Origin: Rhizobiales bacterium Ga0077524
GTDB lineage: Bacteria; Pseudomonadota; Alphaproteobacteria; Rhizobiales; Hyphomicrobiaceae
Assembly: GCA_001464755.1 (NCBI GenBank)
Contig: LNDR01000415.1
Coordinates: 1-64,000 of the forward strand
Length of the DNA stretch: 64,000 nucleotides
Direction: 5' to 3'
Part shown: positions 19,950 through 28,739 of the stretch, one piece after another
Position numbering within the stretch: the first letter of the stretch is position 1
Layout of the letters: every line of letters begins with the position of its first letter
The notes under the pieces: model-generated
Databases searched by the model: none
Told to the model about the DNA's origin: nothing
The model's input: the letters and a program-made list of their open reading frames with translations, nothing else
Position numbers and translations under genes: made by a program

Positions 19950-20660
19950 ATGACTGCCGCCCCCCACACCGCCGCGCTCCTGGCAAAACTCGCGGAGTTC
20001 GACACCCCCACCATCTGCAACGCCCTCGAGATCGTGGCGCCCGAACGCCGCCTGACCGGCTTCACGACGAAGCCGCTCGTCTGCCCGTTCCCGGATCTCG
20101 CCCCCATCGTCGGCTACGCCCGCACGGCGACGGTCCGCGCCAGCCACGCTCATGAACTGTCCGGCAAACCAGCCCGCGACCAGCGCCTCGCCTACTACGA
20201 GTACATCGCCTCGAAGCCCGCCCCGACCATCACCTGCATCCAGGATCTCGACGGCCACGATGTCGGCTTCGGCGCCTTCTGGGGCGAGGTCCAGTCGACC
20301 GTGCACAAGGCGCTGGGCTCGCTGGGCGTCATTACCGACGGCTGCATTCGCGACATCCCAGCCTGGGCACCCGGCTTCCAGGCGCTTGCCGGCTCCATCG
20401 CGCCCAGCCACGGCTTCACCCACCTCGCCGGCTTTGGCCAGGAGATCCGCATCCACGGCATGTTGGTGCGCCACGGCGACCTGATCCACGCCGACCGCCA
20501 CGGCGCCGTCGTCATCCCGGCCGCCGCCGCCGAGAAGATCCCCGCCGCCTGCGATCTGCTGACCCGCAAAGAGGCCGCGATCCTCGACAAGGCCAGGAAG
20601 CCCGGCTTCACGGTCGCGGACCTGAAGAAAGCCTTCGAGGAGCAGGACGACATCCACTAA
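19950..20660 (+). CDS. RraA/HMG-aldolase-like family protein
   Basis: Class II aldolase-like fold shared by 4-hydroxy-4-methyl-2-oxoglutarate aldolase and the RNase E inhibitor RraA. FDTPTICNALE opens the fold; GEVQSTVHKALGSLGVITDGCIRDIPAW contains the metal/substrate segment around DGCIRD, and GDLIHADRHGAVVIP is the conserved closing strand region. The ATG at 19950 has GAGGGAA six bases ahead, giving 236 residues; an ATG at 19920 is an unlikely alternative. The gene context (sulfurtransferase, SDR) gives a catabolic flavour and favours an aldolase or decarboxylase role over RNase regulation. The 232-base gap upstream shows no other feature. Confidence 0.82.
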   Translation: MTAAPHTAALLAKLAEFDTPTICNALEIVAPERRLTGFTTKPLVCPFPDLAPIVGYARTATVRASHAHELSGKPARDQRLAYYEYIASKPAPTITCIQDLDGHDVGFGAFWGEVQSTVHKALGSLGVITDGCIRDIPAWAPGFQALAGSIAPSHGFTHLAGFGQEIRIHGMLVRHGDLIHADRHGAVVIPAAAAEKIPAACDLLTRKEAAILDKARKPGFTVADLKKAFEEQDDIH

Positions 20661-20665
20661 CCCGC

Positions 20666-20700
20666 AAAAATGGCCCCGACGGATATCTCCAGCGGGGCCA
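20666..20700 (-). terminator. Rho-independent terminator of the BA14K-like gene
   Basis: On the minus strand TGGCCCCG and CGGGGCCA flank a 14-base loop and run into TTTTT. Oriented to end the leftward BA14K transcript. The stem also lies just after the rightward RraA-like stop but has no U-tract on that strand. Confidence 0.8.
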
Positions 20701-20728
20701 CGCCTCATGACATGCGGATCAAGTCGTC

Positions 20729-21211
20729 TCAGCGGGAAAGATAAGGGCAGAGCTGCCGCGACCCGCCGCCATACGGCTGGAAGGTGCCGTCGCTCCAGCG
20801 GAACGAGTTGTATCTGTTGTCACACCGCTGCCAGGCATCACCGTACCCGCTCTGCGAAGCGACGATCGACCCACCGATGATGGCACTCGCGATGCCGCCT
20901 ACGATCGCCGGCCCATAGCCGTACTGCCTGTAGCCGTATCCGCGCCGGTTGCCCCAGTGCCCCTGGCGCCAGCCGCCGCGGCCCCAGTAACGCCCGCCAT
21001 GCCGGCCGCCGCGCCAGTGGTGTCCTCGGTACTGGACCTGCTCGGCTTTTCCACCACCATGCGATCCCGCCAAAGCCGGTGCCTGCACAGCGCTATTCAT
21101 GCTCGCCGGTGAGACCGGAGCCGCCGTCGCCGGCAAAGCAAAGGCCGCCGCCGAAGCAATTGCCGCGAACGCCGTGACGACGCTCATGCGCCGGGTCGGA
21201 AATACAGTCAT
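20729..21211 (-). CDS. Secreted BA14K-family lectin-like protein
   Basis: Small exported protein. A signal peptide (MTVFPTRRMSVVTAFAAIASAAAFALPATA) precedes a Gly/Arg/Tyr/His-rich middle (HHWRGGRHGGRYWGRGGWRQGHWGN) and a short hydrophobic segment (AIVGGIASAIIGGSIVA). The C-terminal cysteine domain (CDNRYNSFRWSDGTFQPYGGGSRQLC) matches the BA14K signature, whose Brucella namesake is an immunoreactive lectin-like protein. I start at ATG 21211, preceded by AAAGGAGCGAC, which is far better than the track start at 21409. That gives 160 residues. It ends at a strong terminator. Confidence 0.8.
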   Translation of the reverse strand: MTVFPTRRMSVVTAFAAIASAAAFALPATAAPVSPASMNSAVQAPALAGSHGGGKAEQVQYRGHHWRGGRHGGRYWGRGGWRQGHWGNRRGYGYRQYGYGPAIVGGIASAIIGGSIVASQSGYGDAWQRCDNRYNSFRWSDGTFQPYGGGSRQLCPYLSR

Positions 21212-21395
21212 GTCGCTCCTTTCTGCCGGAGCGATCGCGACCACCCGATGCAGCCAGCACACTCCGATCATCTGCGTTGATGCTTGGGCAACGTCGAAAG
21301 GCGCCATGGGTTCCGCCGCGTTTGGAGTTGGAAGGCTCAGCCTCGCACCCGCCCCAAGGCCCGTAGGCCGTCCACTTCCGTCTGACAGGCCCCGA

Positions 21396-21409
21396 TTGAT
21401 CGAGATCAA
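21396..21409. promoter_or_regulatory. Perfect FNR/FixK-type box upstream of ppk2
   Basis: TTGAT-CGAG-ATCAA matches the FNR/FixK/Anr consensus TTGAT-N4-ATCAA at every defined position. A -10-like CATGAT lies at 21433-21438, so a start site near 21445 would put the box centre at about -42, the class II activator position. It lies in the gap between the BA14K-like gene and ppk2; the spacing favours ppk2 as target. Confidence 0.7.
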
Positions 21410-21448
21410 GGTTCCGCGAGGGCGCTACCTCCCATGATTTGTGACAAA

Positions 21449-21480
21449 TGGGACCACTTCGGAGCATTTCGCTGGTCCCA
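21449..21480 (+). promoter_or_regulatory. Stem-loop in the ppk2 leader
   Basis: TGGGACCA and TGGTCCCA form a perfect 8-bp stem around a 16-base loop, followed five bases later by TTTTT. It lies between the predicted start site and the GTG start, so it could be an attenuator or an mRNA-stability hairpin. The overlapping palindrome ATTTGTGACAAAT (21437-21449) may be a further protein site. Confidence 0.4.
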
Positions 21481-21526
21481 CGACTTTTTGCGCCCTCCCA
21501 AGCCCAATCAAGGACCACCCCTCATC

Positions 21527-22630
21527 GTGGCTCAAACCCGCAGGCAAGGCCCGAGCGCCCCACGCGCCGCATCGTCCGTCAATGGCCAGGACGCCCCGAC
21601 TGCGACAGATGACGTCGACAGCGCCGAGTTGACGCTCTCCGCTGCCGAGGGAACGGACACAACTGAGACGCTCTCCGCGCCAGCGCCCGAGCCCCAGCCG
21701 GCGGCGTTGCATCCGGAGGGCGAAGCCGCGGGGCATACGCCCATCAGCACGCTCAGTCTCGCGGAGCGCAGGCGCAACCCGGACGTCATTCGCCACGGCT
21801 TCGAGACTGGCGAGTATCCCTACCAGAGCCGCGTCCGGACCAGGGACTACGAGAGCCAGATGGCAGCGCTCCAGGTCGAGCTGCTGAAGGCTCAGCGCTA
21901 CATCAAGGAGACCGGCGAGCGCATCATCGTGCTCTTCGAGGGCCGTGACGCCGCTGGCAAGGGCGGCACGATCAAACGCTTCATGGAGCACCTCAACCCG
22001 CGTGGTGCCCGCGTCGTCGCCCTCGAGAAGCCCTCCGAGCGCGAGCAGTCCCAATGGTATTTCCAGCGTTACATCGAGCACCTTCCCGCCGGCGGCGAGA
22101 TCGTCCTGTTCGACCGCTCCTGGTACAACCGGGCTGGCGTCGAGCGCGTCATGGGGTTTTGTAAGCCGAACGACTATCTCGAGTTCATGCGCCAGTGCCC
22201 CGACCTCGAGCGCATGCTCGTTCGCTCCGGCGTCCGCCTTTTCAAGTACTGGTTCTCGGTCACCCGCGACGAGCAGCGCCGCCGTTTCGAGGCGCGCAAG
22301 ACCGACCCGCTGAAGCAATGGAAGCTGTCGCCCATCGACCTCGCCTCGCTCGATAAGTGGGACGACTACACCGAGGCCAAGGAGGCGATGTTCTTCTACA
22401 CCGACACCGCCGACGCCCCCTGGACTATCATCAAGTCCGACGACAAGAAGCGTGCCCGCCTGAATGCCATGGTGCATTTCCTCTCGGAGATCGACTATCC
22501 CGAGAAGGACCGTTCCGTCGCCCGTGGGCCCGACCCGCTGATCGTCGGCTCCACGGTCCACGTCATCGGCAAGGACCAGCACATCCTCGGCAAGTCGCTC
22601 CACCCCGACAAGCGGCGCACGACGAAATAG
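21527..22630 (+). CDS. ppk2: Polyphosphate kinase 2
   Basis: Transfers phosphate between polyphosphate and nucleotides, usually making GTP or ATP from NDP. Walker A is FEGRDAAGKGGTIKRF; the lid and catalytic segment FDRSWYNRAGVERVMGFC and the conserved KYWFSVTRDEQRRRF and DKWDDYTEA follow, as in one-domain class I PPK2. The track begins at ATG 21434, but the predicted FixK-driven start site is near 21445 and the first 90 residues are not conserved. The GTG at 21527 gives 367 residues with a disordered N-terminus of about 60. The perfect FNR/FixK box suggests induction under low oxygen, which would fit an energy-storage role. Confidence 0.93.
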   Translation: MAQTRRQGPSAPRAASSVNGQDAPTATDDVDSAELTLSAAEGTDTTETLSAPAPEPQPAALHPEGEAAGHTPISTLSLAERRRNPDVIRHGFETGEYPYQSRVRTRDYESQMAALQVELLKAQRYIKETGERIIVLFEGRDAAGKGGTIKRFMEHLNPRGARVVALEKPSEREQSQWYFQRYIEHLPAGGEIVLFDRSWYNRAGVERVMGFCKPNDYLEFMRQCPDLERMLVRSGVRLFKYWFSVTRDEQRRRFEARKTDPLKQWKLSPIDLASLDKWDDYTEAKEAMFFYTDTADAPWTIIKSDDKKRARLNAMVHFLSEIDYPEKDRSVARGPDPLIVGSTVHVIGKDQHILGKSLHPDKRRTTK

Positions 22631-22646
22631 TCTGACGCTCGGCTCG

Positions 22647-23423
22647 TCAGCTGTCAAGCCGCATCGCGAGGCCTGCGTTGGCCATGTGCCGCTTGGCCTC
22701 GCCGATCGAGTAAGTGCCGAAATGGAAGATCGAAGCGGCGAGCACGGCGCTCGCATGCCCGTCCCTCACGCCCTCGACGAGATGGTCGAGCGTGCCCACG
22801 CCGCCCGATGCGATCACTGGCACCGACACCGCATCGGCAACGGCCCGCGTCAGCGCGATGTCGAACCCGGCCTTGGTCCCGTCCCGGTCCATCGACGTGA
22901 GCAGGATCTCGCCGGCCCCGAGGGCCACCACCTCGCGTGCGTACGCGACCGCGTCGATGCCTGTCGGCTTCCGGCCGCCGTGCGTGAAAATCTCCCAGCG
23001 GGGTGTCTCGCCGTCGCCCGACACGCGCTTGGCATCGATCGCGACGACGATGCACTGGGCGCCAAATTTCTCCGCCCCCTCGGCGACGAACTGGCGCCGG
23101 TTGACCGCAGCCGTGTTGATCGAGACCTTGTCGGCACCCGCTTTTAGCAGCCGCCGGATGTCATCGAGCGTGCGCACGCCGCCGCCCACCGTCAGTGGCA
23201 TGAAGCAGCGCTCCGCCGTCTGCTCGACGATGTGGAAGATCGTATCCCGGTTCTCGTGGCTGGCGGTGATGTCGAGGAAACACAGCTCGTCCGCTCCCGC
23301 CGCATCATAGGCCGCCGCCGCCTCCACCGGGTCGCCGGCATCGATCAGGTCGACGAAGCTCACGCCCTTGACGACGCGGCCGTCCTTGACGTCGAGGCAG
23401 GGGATCAGGCGAACCTTCAGCAT
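22647..23423 (-). CDS. hisF: Imidazole glycerol phosphate synthase subunit HisF
   Basis: Cyclase subunit of the HisFH complex; converts PRFAR plus ammonia from HisH to IGP and AICAR in histidine biosynthesis. (beta/alpha)8 barrel with both phosphate loops and the catalytic aspartates: [19 protein letters not shown] (Asp11 equivalent in CLDVKDG), [35 protein letters not shown] (second Asp) and [11 protein letters not shown]. Start at ATG 23423 (MLKVRL), the family N-terminus, rather than ATG 23432. Overlaps the upstream DUF1194 gene by 7 bases. No other his gene is in the window. Confidence 0.97.
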   Translation of the reverse strand: MLKVRLIPCLDVKDGRVVKGVSFVDLIDAGDPVEAAAAYDAAGADELCFLDITASHENRDTIFHIVEQTAERCFMPLTVGGGVRTLDDIRRLLKAGADKVSINTAAVNRRQFVAEGAEKFGAQCIVVAIDAKRVSGDGETPRWEIFTHGGRKPTGIDAVAYAREVVALGAGEILLTSMDRDGTKAGFDIALTRAVADAVSVPVIASGGVGTLDHLVEGVRDGHASAVLAASIFHFGTYSIGEAKRHMANAGLAMRLDS

Positions 23424-24184
23424 TGCTTGCATATCCTGGCGGTGTGGCCCACCAGTCGTACCCGCCCGGCAGGCAGATCGGCAATCTCGATGATGAGCTT
23501 CTTGAGGATCGCGTCGGCGAATTCCGCAAAGCTGTGCGCTGGCACCATGAACGAGTTCGGCCCACCGATCACGTTGTTGAGGTAGTGCTCGTCGAGCGTC
23601 GGATCGAGCTCCAGGATCGGCAGCCCATTGATCACCACGCCGGCTGCGACCGCCTCGTCCCGCGCCGCGCTTGCGGGTCGTCCCCTGTTGTTGCCGCCGT
23701 CACTCGAGACGTCGATCACGCTCCGTGTCGCCTGGTGTGGGCATTCCGACAGAAGTCTCACGCCATGATCGATCGCCCCGCTGATCGATGTGCCACCCGA
23801 GAAAAGCCGCCGCGGCGCAGCTTCGATCGCTGCGGCGAACGCGCTCGTCTCGACCTCGTTCGAGATGACTGTCCAGGGTATCACCTGCACCTGCAACGCC
23901 GGGCCAGTCCACTGCACCATCGTGACGGCGATTTTGCCGAGCGCGCCTGATTCGATGGCCTTCAGCACCTGCCGATTGCGAAAGGCCGCAGCATAACCCT
24001 GCTTCTGCAACTCGAAGCGCGCCTCGCTCACGCTGCCAGAGGCGTCGACGGCCAGCACCAGCCGGAGATCGACCGTCTCGGCCAGAGCCGGGCGTGCCAG
24101 CCCGATCACGATGGCGATCAGCGCGGCCGCCATGACGGCGATCCGCACTGTCCATACTGCCTTTTTGCGCACGCTACGGCCCAT
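23417..24184 (-). CDS. DUF1194 exported von Willebrand A-like protein
   Basis: Secreted protein of 255 residues with a signal peptide ([20 protein letters not shown]) and a vWA-like fold. The metal-site motif [16 protein letters not shown] has the classic DxSxS, and [15 protein letters not shown] provides the later threonine. DUF1194 proteins are widespread in alphaproteobacteria and uncharacterised; they often lie beside hisF or hisA by position only. The stop overlaps the hisF start by 7 bases, suggesting coupling. The 178 bases between this gene and glnD carry no recognisable feature. Confidence 0.85.
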   Translation of the reverse strand: MGRSVRKKAVWTVRIAVMAAALIAIVIGLARPALAETVDLRLVLAVDASGSVSEARFELQKQGYAAAFRNRQVLKAIESGALGKIAVTMVQWTGPALQVQVIPWTVISNEVETSAFAAAIEAAPRRLFSGGTSISGAIDHGVRLLSECPHQATRSVIDVSSDGGNNRGRPASAARDEAVAAGVVINGLPILELDPTLDEHYLNNVIGGPNSFMVPAHSFAEFADAILKKLIIEIADLPAGRVRLVGHTARICKQC

Positions 24185-24362
24185 GGCTGACGAACCACCT
24201 CGGCGTCCTGCCCGCTGGCTTATTAGAGCCCAGCCCGCCTTCGGCGAGAAGAGACGATCGCGTGATGGTTGCTCGCAAGCATTGCCGGCCAGGGCAGTGA
24301 TTGCGCGCGAGCTGCGAAATGGCCCATACCGCGCCGTGTCAGTCTGGCTTGCCAGGGCCGCA

Positions 24363-27131
24363 TCAGGCGGACACGGCCTCGCCGCGCAGCGCGCCGACCA
24401 ACCGCTCCCGGATTGCCTTCTGACGCTCCGGGGACTCGATCTTCTTGTTCGTCAGGTCGGTCACGTAGAAGGCATCGACCGCGCGCTCGCCGAATGTTGT
24501 GATGTGCGCCGACGTGATGTCGAGGTTGAGATCTGACAGCGCCGAGGTGACCTCGTAGAGCAGGCCGGGGCGGTCGAGACCGACCACCTCGATCACCGTG
24601 AACTGGTCCGAAACCCCATTGTCGATCACCACCTCGGGGTCCACGCTGAAGGCCTGCAAAGGCCCCTTTGCCTCGCGTCGCTTGGCCATCAGGGCATCGA
24701 GGCGCGTTTCGCCCTTCAGCAGCTTCTCGATCGTCTCGCCGATCCGGCGCGCCCGGCGCTCCTCGTCCTCATCATGATCGAGCTCGCGCTTCAGCAGGAA
24801 TGTGTCCAGAGCAGCTCCGTCCCGTGTTGTCGTGATGTATGCCCCGACGATGTTCGCTCCCGCTGCCGCGCAGGCCCCTGCAAACATCGACAAGAGCCGC
24901 GCATGGTTCGGCGCGAGCACGGTAAGCTCCGTCACGGCCGTGAATGCATCCGTTGCATGCTGCGTCGCGAATGGAATGTTGCGACCCGCTGCCGAGGTTG
25001 CAAGCTTGAGGTGCTGCAGCTGCCGTTTGGTGTCCGTTCTCAGCCAGTAGTCGTCGTAGTGGCGATCCATGAAATGCTCGATCGTCGCCGCGTTGACGCT
25101 CGCCGCCGCTTTCCGCAGCGCCGCCTTGGCCTCTGCCACGCGCTCAGCCGCACCCGTGCTCGTCTTCCGTCCTTCGACCAGCGGTAGCGTCTCATGGTAG
25201 AGCGTGCGCAGAAGCTGCCCCTTCCATCCGTTCCACGTCGTCGGCCCGACAGCCCGAATGTCGGCGACAGTCAGGATCAGCAGCAGCTTCAGCCGCTCCG
25301 CAGTCTCGGCGATGTCGGCGAAATCGCGGCTGGTCTTCGCATCGGACAGATCGCGACTTTGCGCGATGGTGCTCATATCGAGGTGATGCAGCACCAGCCA
25401 CTCGACGAGATCCGTCTCGGTCGTACTGAGGCCGAGCCGCGGACAGATGCTGCGCGCGACCCGTGCCCCCGCGATCGAGTGGTCCTCCTCACGCCCCTTT
25501 GCGATGTCGTGCAGGAGTGCCGCCACGTAGAGGACGCGCGGGTTCTCGAGCGAGTTGATGAGCTGGTGCGAGAGGGGATGCGCTTTTTGCGCTTCCCCGC
25601 GAAGGATCTCTGACACCACCCCGACCGTGCGGATGAGATGCTCGTCGACTGTAAAGTGATGATACATGTTGAACTGCATCATCGACACGACTGCGCCGAA
25701 TTCAGGCACGAACCGGCCGAGCACGCCCGCCTCGTTCATCCGTCTGAGCGTCGCCTCGGGATTGCCCGGTGCGGTCAGCAGCGACAGGAAGATGCGGTTG
25801 GCCTCCGCATCGTTGCGCACCGTATCGTCGATCAGCCTCAGCGATTGCCATATCAGGCGCAGTGCGGCCGGGTGCACCCGAGCGTGAGCTTCCTCCGCGT
25901 AGGCGAAGAACCGGATCAGGTTGACTGGATCGCGCTCGAAGGCCTTGGCGTCGGCGACGTTGAGGCGTCCGTTGTCGATCCGGAAATCGCTGGTCCGCCG
26001 GATTCGCCGCCGCATTCGCCAGCCCAGCGGATCGAGTAGCGCGTCGAGTGCGGGCGTCCTGACCAGCTGCTGCATCTCGAGCGTCGCGCACAGGATCGTC
26101 GTCAGGTCGCCGACGTTCTTGGCGACCAGAAAGTAGTGCTTCATGAAGCGCTCGACGGCGCGTAGCCCGCCGCGATCCACGTAGCCAAGCCGCCCCGCGA
26201 GCGCCGGCTGGCGGTCGAACGACAGCCGCTCCTCAGGGCGTCCAGCCAAGAAATGGAGGTGGCAGCGCACCGTCCAAAGGAATTCCTCGCAGCGGCGGAA
26301 GGTGCTTTGCTCGGCGCTCGTGAAAATCGCCGGCGCATGACTATCGCCGTTGGCGGCGCCGATGGTGAGATATCGGACCAGCCAGTGCAGGGTGTGCAGA
26401 TCCCTCAGCCCGCCCTTGCCGTCCTTGATGTTCGGCTCGACGAGGTATCGCGAGGCACCCGACCGCTGATGGCGTTGGTCCCGCTCCGTGAGCTTTGCCT
26501 CGAAGAACTGGCTGGCAGTTCCGCGCACCACTTCCGCTGCAAAGCGCCGTTCGAGTTCTGCGGCTAGGCCCCGGTCGCCCAGGATGAGGCGCGTATCGAG
26601 CAGCGACGTTCGGATCGTCATGTCGGCGTTGGCGAAGCGGATCGTCTGGTCGACGGTGCGGACCGCATGTCCCACCTTCTGCCCGAGATCCCAGAGCAGC
26701 ATGAGCATGTACTCGATCACGCTCTCGCCCCAGGCCGTCTGCTTGTAGGGCAGCAGAAACAGAAGATCGATGTCCGAGCCGGGCGCCATCAGGTTGCGCC
26801 CATAGCCGCCGGTCGCAATGATCGCCATGCGCTCGGCATCATCCGGATTGTCGGTCCGGTAGACGTGAGCCGTTGTGTAGTCGTAGAGCAGCCGGATCAG
26901 CTCGTCCTGGAACTGGCTGAGCCCCTCGGCGCACTGCCGCCCCTTGCCGTCGGCCTCCAGCGCGAGGCGCGCGAGATCACGCGAATCCTTGAGCAGCGTC
27001 TTAAGACGATCGAGCACCATAGGCCGCGCAGCCGTTTCGTTGTCCCCACTGGCACGAAACAGCGCCGTGAGTTCGACGCGAAGCGCTTTCGGGTCGAAGT
27101 AGGGGGCGGTAAAGACGCTCACGAAGCTCAT
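24363..27131 (-). CDS. glnD: [Protein-PII] uridylyltransferase/uridylyl-removing enzyme
   Basis: Senses glutamine and uridylylates or de-uridylylates PII proteins (GlnB/GlnK), controlling nitrogen assimilation. The nucleotidyltransferase site is GSDIDLL (residues 118-124) in GGYGRNLMAPGSDIDLLFLLPY. The HD phosphohydrolase domain has LLHDIAKGREEDHS. Two C-terminal ACT domains follow (VLAPNHARLLSMFAGACAAAGANI and VVGLDRPGLLYEVTSALSDLNLDI), which bind glutamine. Start at ATG 27131 (MSFVSVFTAPYFDPK) gives 922 residues, typical of alphaproteobacterial GlnD. The track start 102 codons upstream runs into non-conserved sequence. Confidence 0.97.
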   Translation of the reverse strand: MSFVSVFTAPYFDPKALRVELTALFRASGDNETAARPMVLDRLKTLLKDSRDLARLALEADGKGRQCAEGLSQFQDELIRLLYDYTTAHVYRTDNPDDAERMAIIATGGYGRNLMAPGSDIDLLFLLPYKQTAWGESVIEYMLMLLWDLGQKVGHAVRTVDQTIRFANADMTIRTSLLDTRLILGDRGLAAELERRFAAEVVRGTASQFFEAKLTERDQRHQRSGASRYLVEPNIKDGKGGLRDLHTLHWLVRYLTIGAANGDSHAPAIFTSAEQSTFRRCEEFLWTVRCHLHFLAGRPEERLSFDRQPALAGRLGYVDRGGLRAVERFMKHYFLVAKNVGDLTTILCATLEMQQLVRTPALDALLDPLGWRMRRRIRRTSDFRIDNGRLNVADAKAFERDPVNLIRFFAYAEEAHARVHPAALRLIWQSLRLIDDTVRNDAEANRIFLSLLTAPGNPEATLRRMNEAGVLGRFVPEFGAVVSMMQFNMYHHFTVDEHLIRTVGVVSEILRGEAQKAHPLSHQLINSLENPRVLYVAALLHDIAKGREEDHSIAGARVARSICPRLGLSTTETDLVEWLVLHHLDMSTIAQSRDLSDAKTSRDFADIAETAERLKLLLILTVADIRAVGPTTWNGWKGQLLRTLYHETLPLVEGRKTSTGAAERVAEAKAALRKAAASVNAATIEHFMDRHYDDYWLRTDTKRQLQHLKLATSAAGRNIPFATQHATDAFTAVTELTVLAPNHARLLSMFAGACAAAGANIVGAYITTTRDGAALDTFLLKRELDHDEDEERRARRIGETIEKLLKGETRLDALMAKRREAKGPLQAFSVDPEVVIDNGVSDQFTVIEVVGLDRPGLLYEVTSALSDLNLDITSAHITTFGERAVDAFYVTDLTNKKIESPERQKAIRERLVGALRGEAVSA

Positions 27132-27241
27132 GGTCGGCCTATGGCGGCATGTCAGGCGATGCCAGCCCACTGTTACCGGCGCTAGCCGCCTTGACTTTAA
27201 ACCGCATCGCGGCCGAGGCGCCAGCGCAGCGTGCCTCTGAA

Positions 27242-28525
27242 CTAACCGTTTTGAGCTTTCCGCCAACCTGCGGCCTCGGCTTCGTCCTGCGTGCAGAACC
27301 AACGCTCGCCGCGCCCCTTCCGCACCCGCACCCGCGCGTAATTCGACGTCCAGGGCAGCAGGTAGACGCGCTCGTCGCCCTGCACTCGCCCTTTGATCGG
27401 GCACCCATCGGGCGCCTCCCTCTTCGCCGCAGCCCATAGCCGATCACGCCAAACCGCTGGACGTTCGGGCTCGGCCGAACTCCAGATCCCAGTCTTCGCT
27501 GCCTTGGCGACGTCCTCGGCTGCGCGATACGAGGCCATCACCCCGGCGTCGGCGAATACATGCCCCGCCTTGACCAGCATTTCTCCGATATCAGCGTCCT
27601 TGACGCGGCATCGGCCAGTCGCGACCTCCGCCGCGTCCTTGCCGCCAACATCGCAATTGATCACCTGCCCTTGCACCAGGCGTTGCATCGCCTCGCGCGC
27701 GTCCTGCCCGCACGGCCATGTCCGGCCGCCTGGACGTGCTCCGGCTCTGAGGCAGCGTTGATTGGCATCCGGCGCCTCGATCCCTGCGAGTCGCACCTTC
27801 CGTTCGCCGATCCGCAGAAGATCCGGCGCGATCACGGTGGCCCGCCCTGACACGGTCTCGGCGCTCGTGAATGGCAACGTCGGCAGGCTTGCCAGTCGCG
27901 GCAGTGCCAAGCCCCCTGGCATCAGCGTAAAGCCGATCGCGCCGATCAGGGTCACCGCCGCCGCCGCGCCCGCGACCAGCCATGGCCGCCGCGGCAATCC
28001 AGTAACCGGCGCAATGAGGCGCGTCGGCAAGGCAGCGTGACCAAGCCAGAGTGCGGGACCGACACCGAGCGCAACGCAAGCGCCTCCAATGCTCAGCGCA
28101 GCGATGGCTTCCCCGTCGAGGCCCCTCGCCCCGAGCAGCGCGCGCGCAATCCCGGCCACTGTCGCGATCAACCCGATGAACGTCAGCGGACCCCCGACCC
28201 CCGGTCGCCCGAGGAGGTCGGTGCCCTTTGCGATCCATGTACCCAAGCCCCGCGCGAGCCCGCCGAGCCCAACCCCGGCATAGACCATCATCCCAACCGC
28301 TGATTGACCGAGCCGCGCGGCGGCAAGGCGCGCGACACTCCCGATCCGCTCTGCGCCGCTCTTGGCGAGCCCGTCCGCCACGGCACCCGCGGCTCTCGCA
28401 CCATCGGCCACCTGTGCGCCGAGCGCGTGAGCCTTGTCGCGGCGTGCCTCCCGGCGCAGTTTGATCGTTGTACGAACGTACTTATGCCACTCGAAACCCT
28501 CGTCGCGCTTCTTCCAGCGGAACAT
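27242..28525 (-). CDS. Membrane-linked thermonuclease-like (SNase fold) protein
   Basis: Staphylococcal-nuclease-like domain at the C-terminus: SGRATVIAPDLLRIGERKVRLAGIEAPDANQRC, then CGQDAREAMQRLVQGQVINC and YRAAEDVAKAAKTGIW. The usual calcium-binding DGDT loop is replaced by APDL, so nuclease activity is uncertain. The N-terminal 250 residues are unusual: a basic helical segment with Ala-rich repeats (GAQVADGARAAGAVADGLAKSG) and about four hydrophobic segments, the last being PWLVAGAAAAVTLIGAIGFTLMPGG. This predicts a membrane anchor with the SNase domain on one side. Start at ATG 28525 (MFRWKKRDEGFEW), 427 residues. Its stop is 110 bases ahead of glnD. Confidence 0.75.
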   Translation of the reverse strand: MFRWKKRDEGFEWHKYVRTTIKLRREARRDKAHALGAQVADGARAAGAVADGLAKSGAERIGSVARLAAARLGQSAVGMMVYAGVGLGGLARGLGTWIAKGTDLLGRPGVGGPLTFIGLIATVAGIARALLGARGLDGEAIAALSIGGACVALGVGPALWLGHAALPTRLIAPVTGLPRRPWLVAGAAAAVTLIGAIGFTLMPGGLALPRLASLPTLPFTSAETVSGRATVIAPDLLRIGERKVRLAGIEAPDANQRCLRAGARPGGRTWPCGQDAREAMQRLVQGQVINCDVGGKDAAEVATGRCRVKDADIGEMLVKAGHVFADAGVMASYRAAEDVAKAAKTGIWSSAEPERPAVWRDRLWAAAKREAPDGCPIKGRVQGDERVYLLPWTSNYARVRVRKGRGERWFCTQDEAEAAGWRKAQNG

Positions 28526-28739
28526 GCGGCTCGATCCCCTCGCTGGTCGCGAAGCCCGACCTTCGCCTTGGCGGCTCGCAATGTCGGTCCCGCGCCGGCG
28601 TCGACGAATCGTCGAACACCGTCGCTCGCGCATCAAATATGGCGGAATGTGACGTTACCGTGTCCGGTCACGACGCAGATCTGCGCCCTGACCGGCTCGA
28701 GCATGGATCGTGATCGATGAGCCTGGCCCCAGCGGCTCG

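Noticed and set aside
21425-22756. 443-residue minus ORF opposite ppk2
   Set aside because: Shadow of ppk2; no recognisable domain and the plus frame is unmistakable.
23417-23432. HisF start at ATG 23432
   Set aside because: The ATG is almost touching AGGA; ATG 23423 gives the canonical [15 protein letters not shown] start and better spacing.
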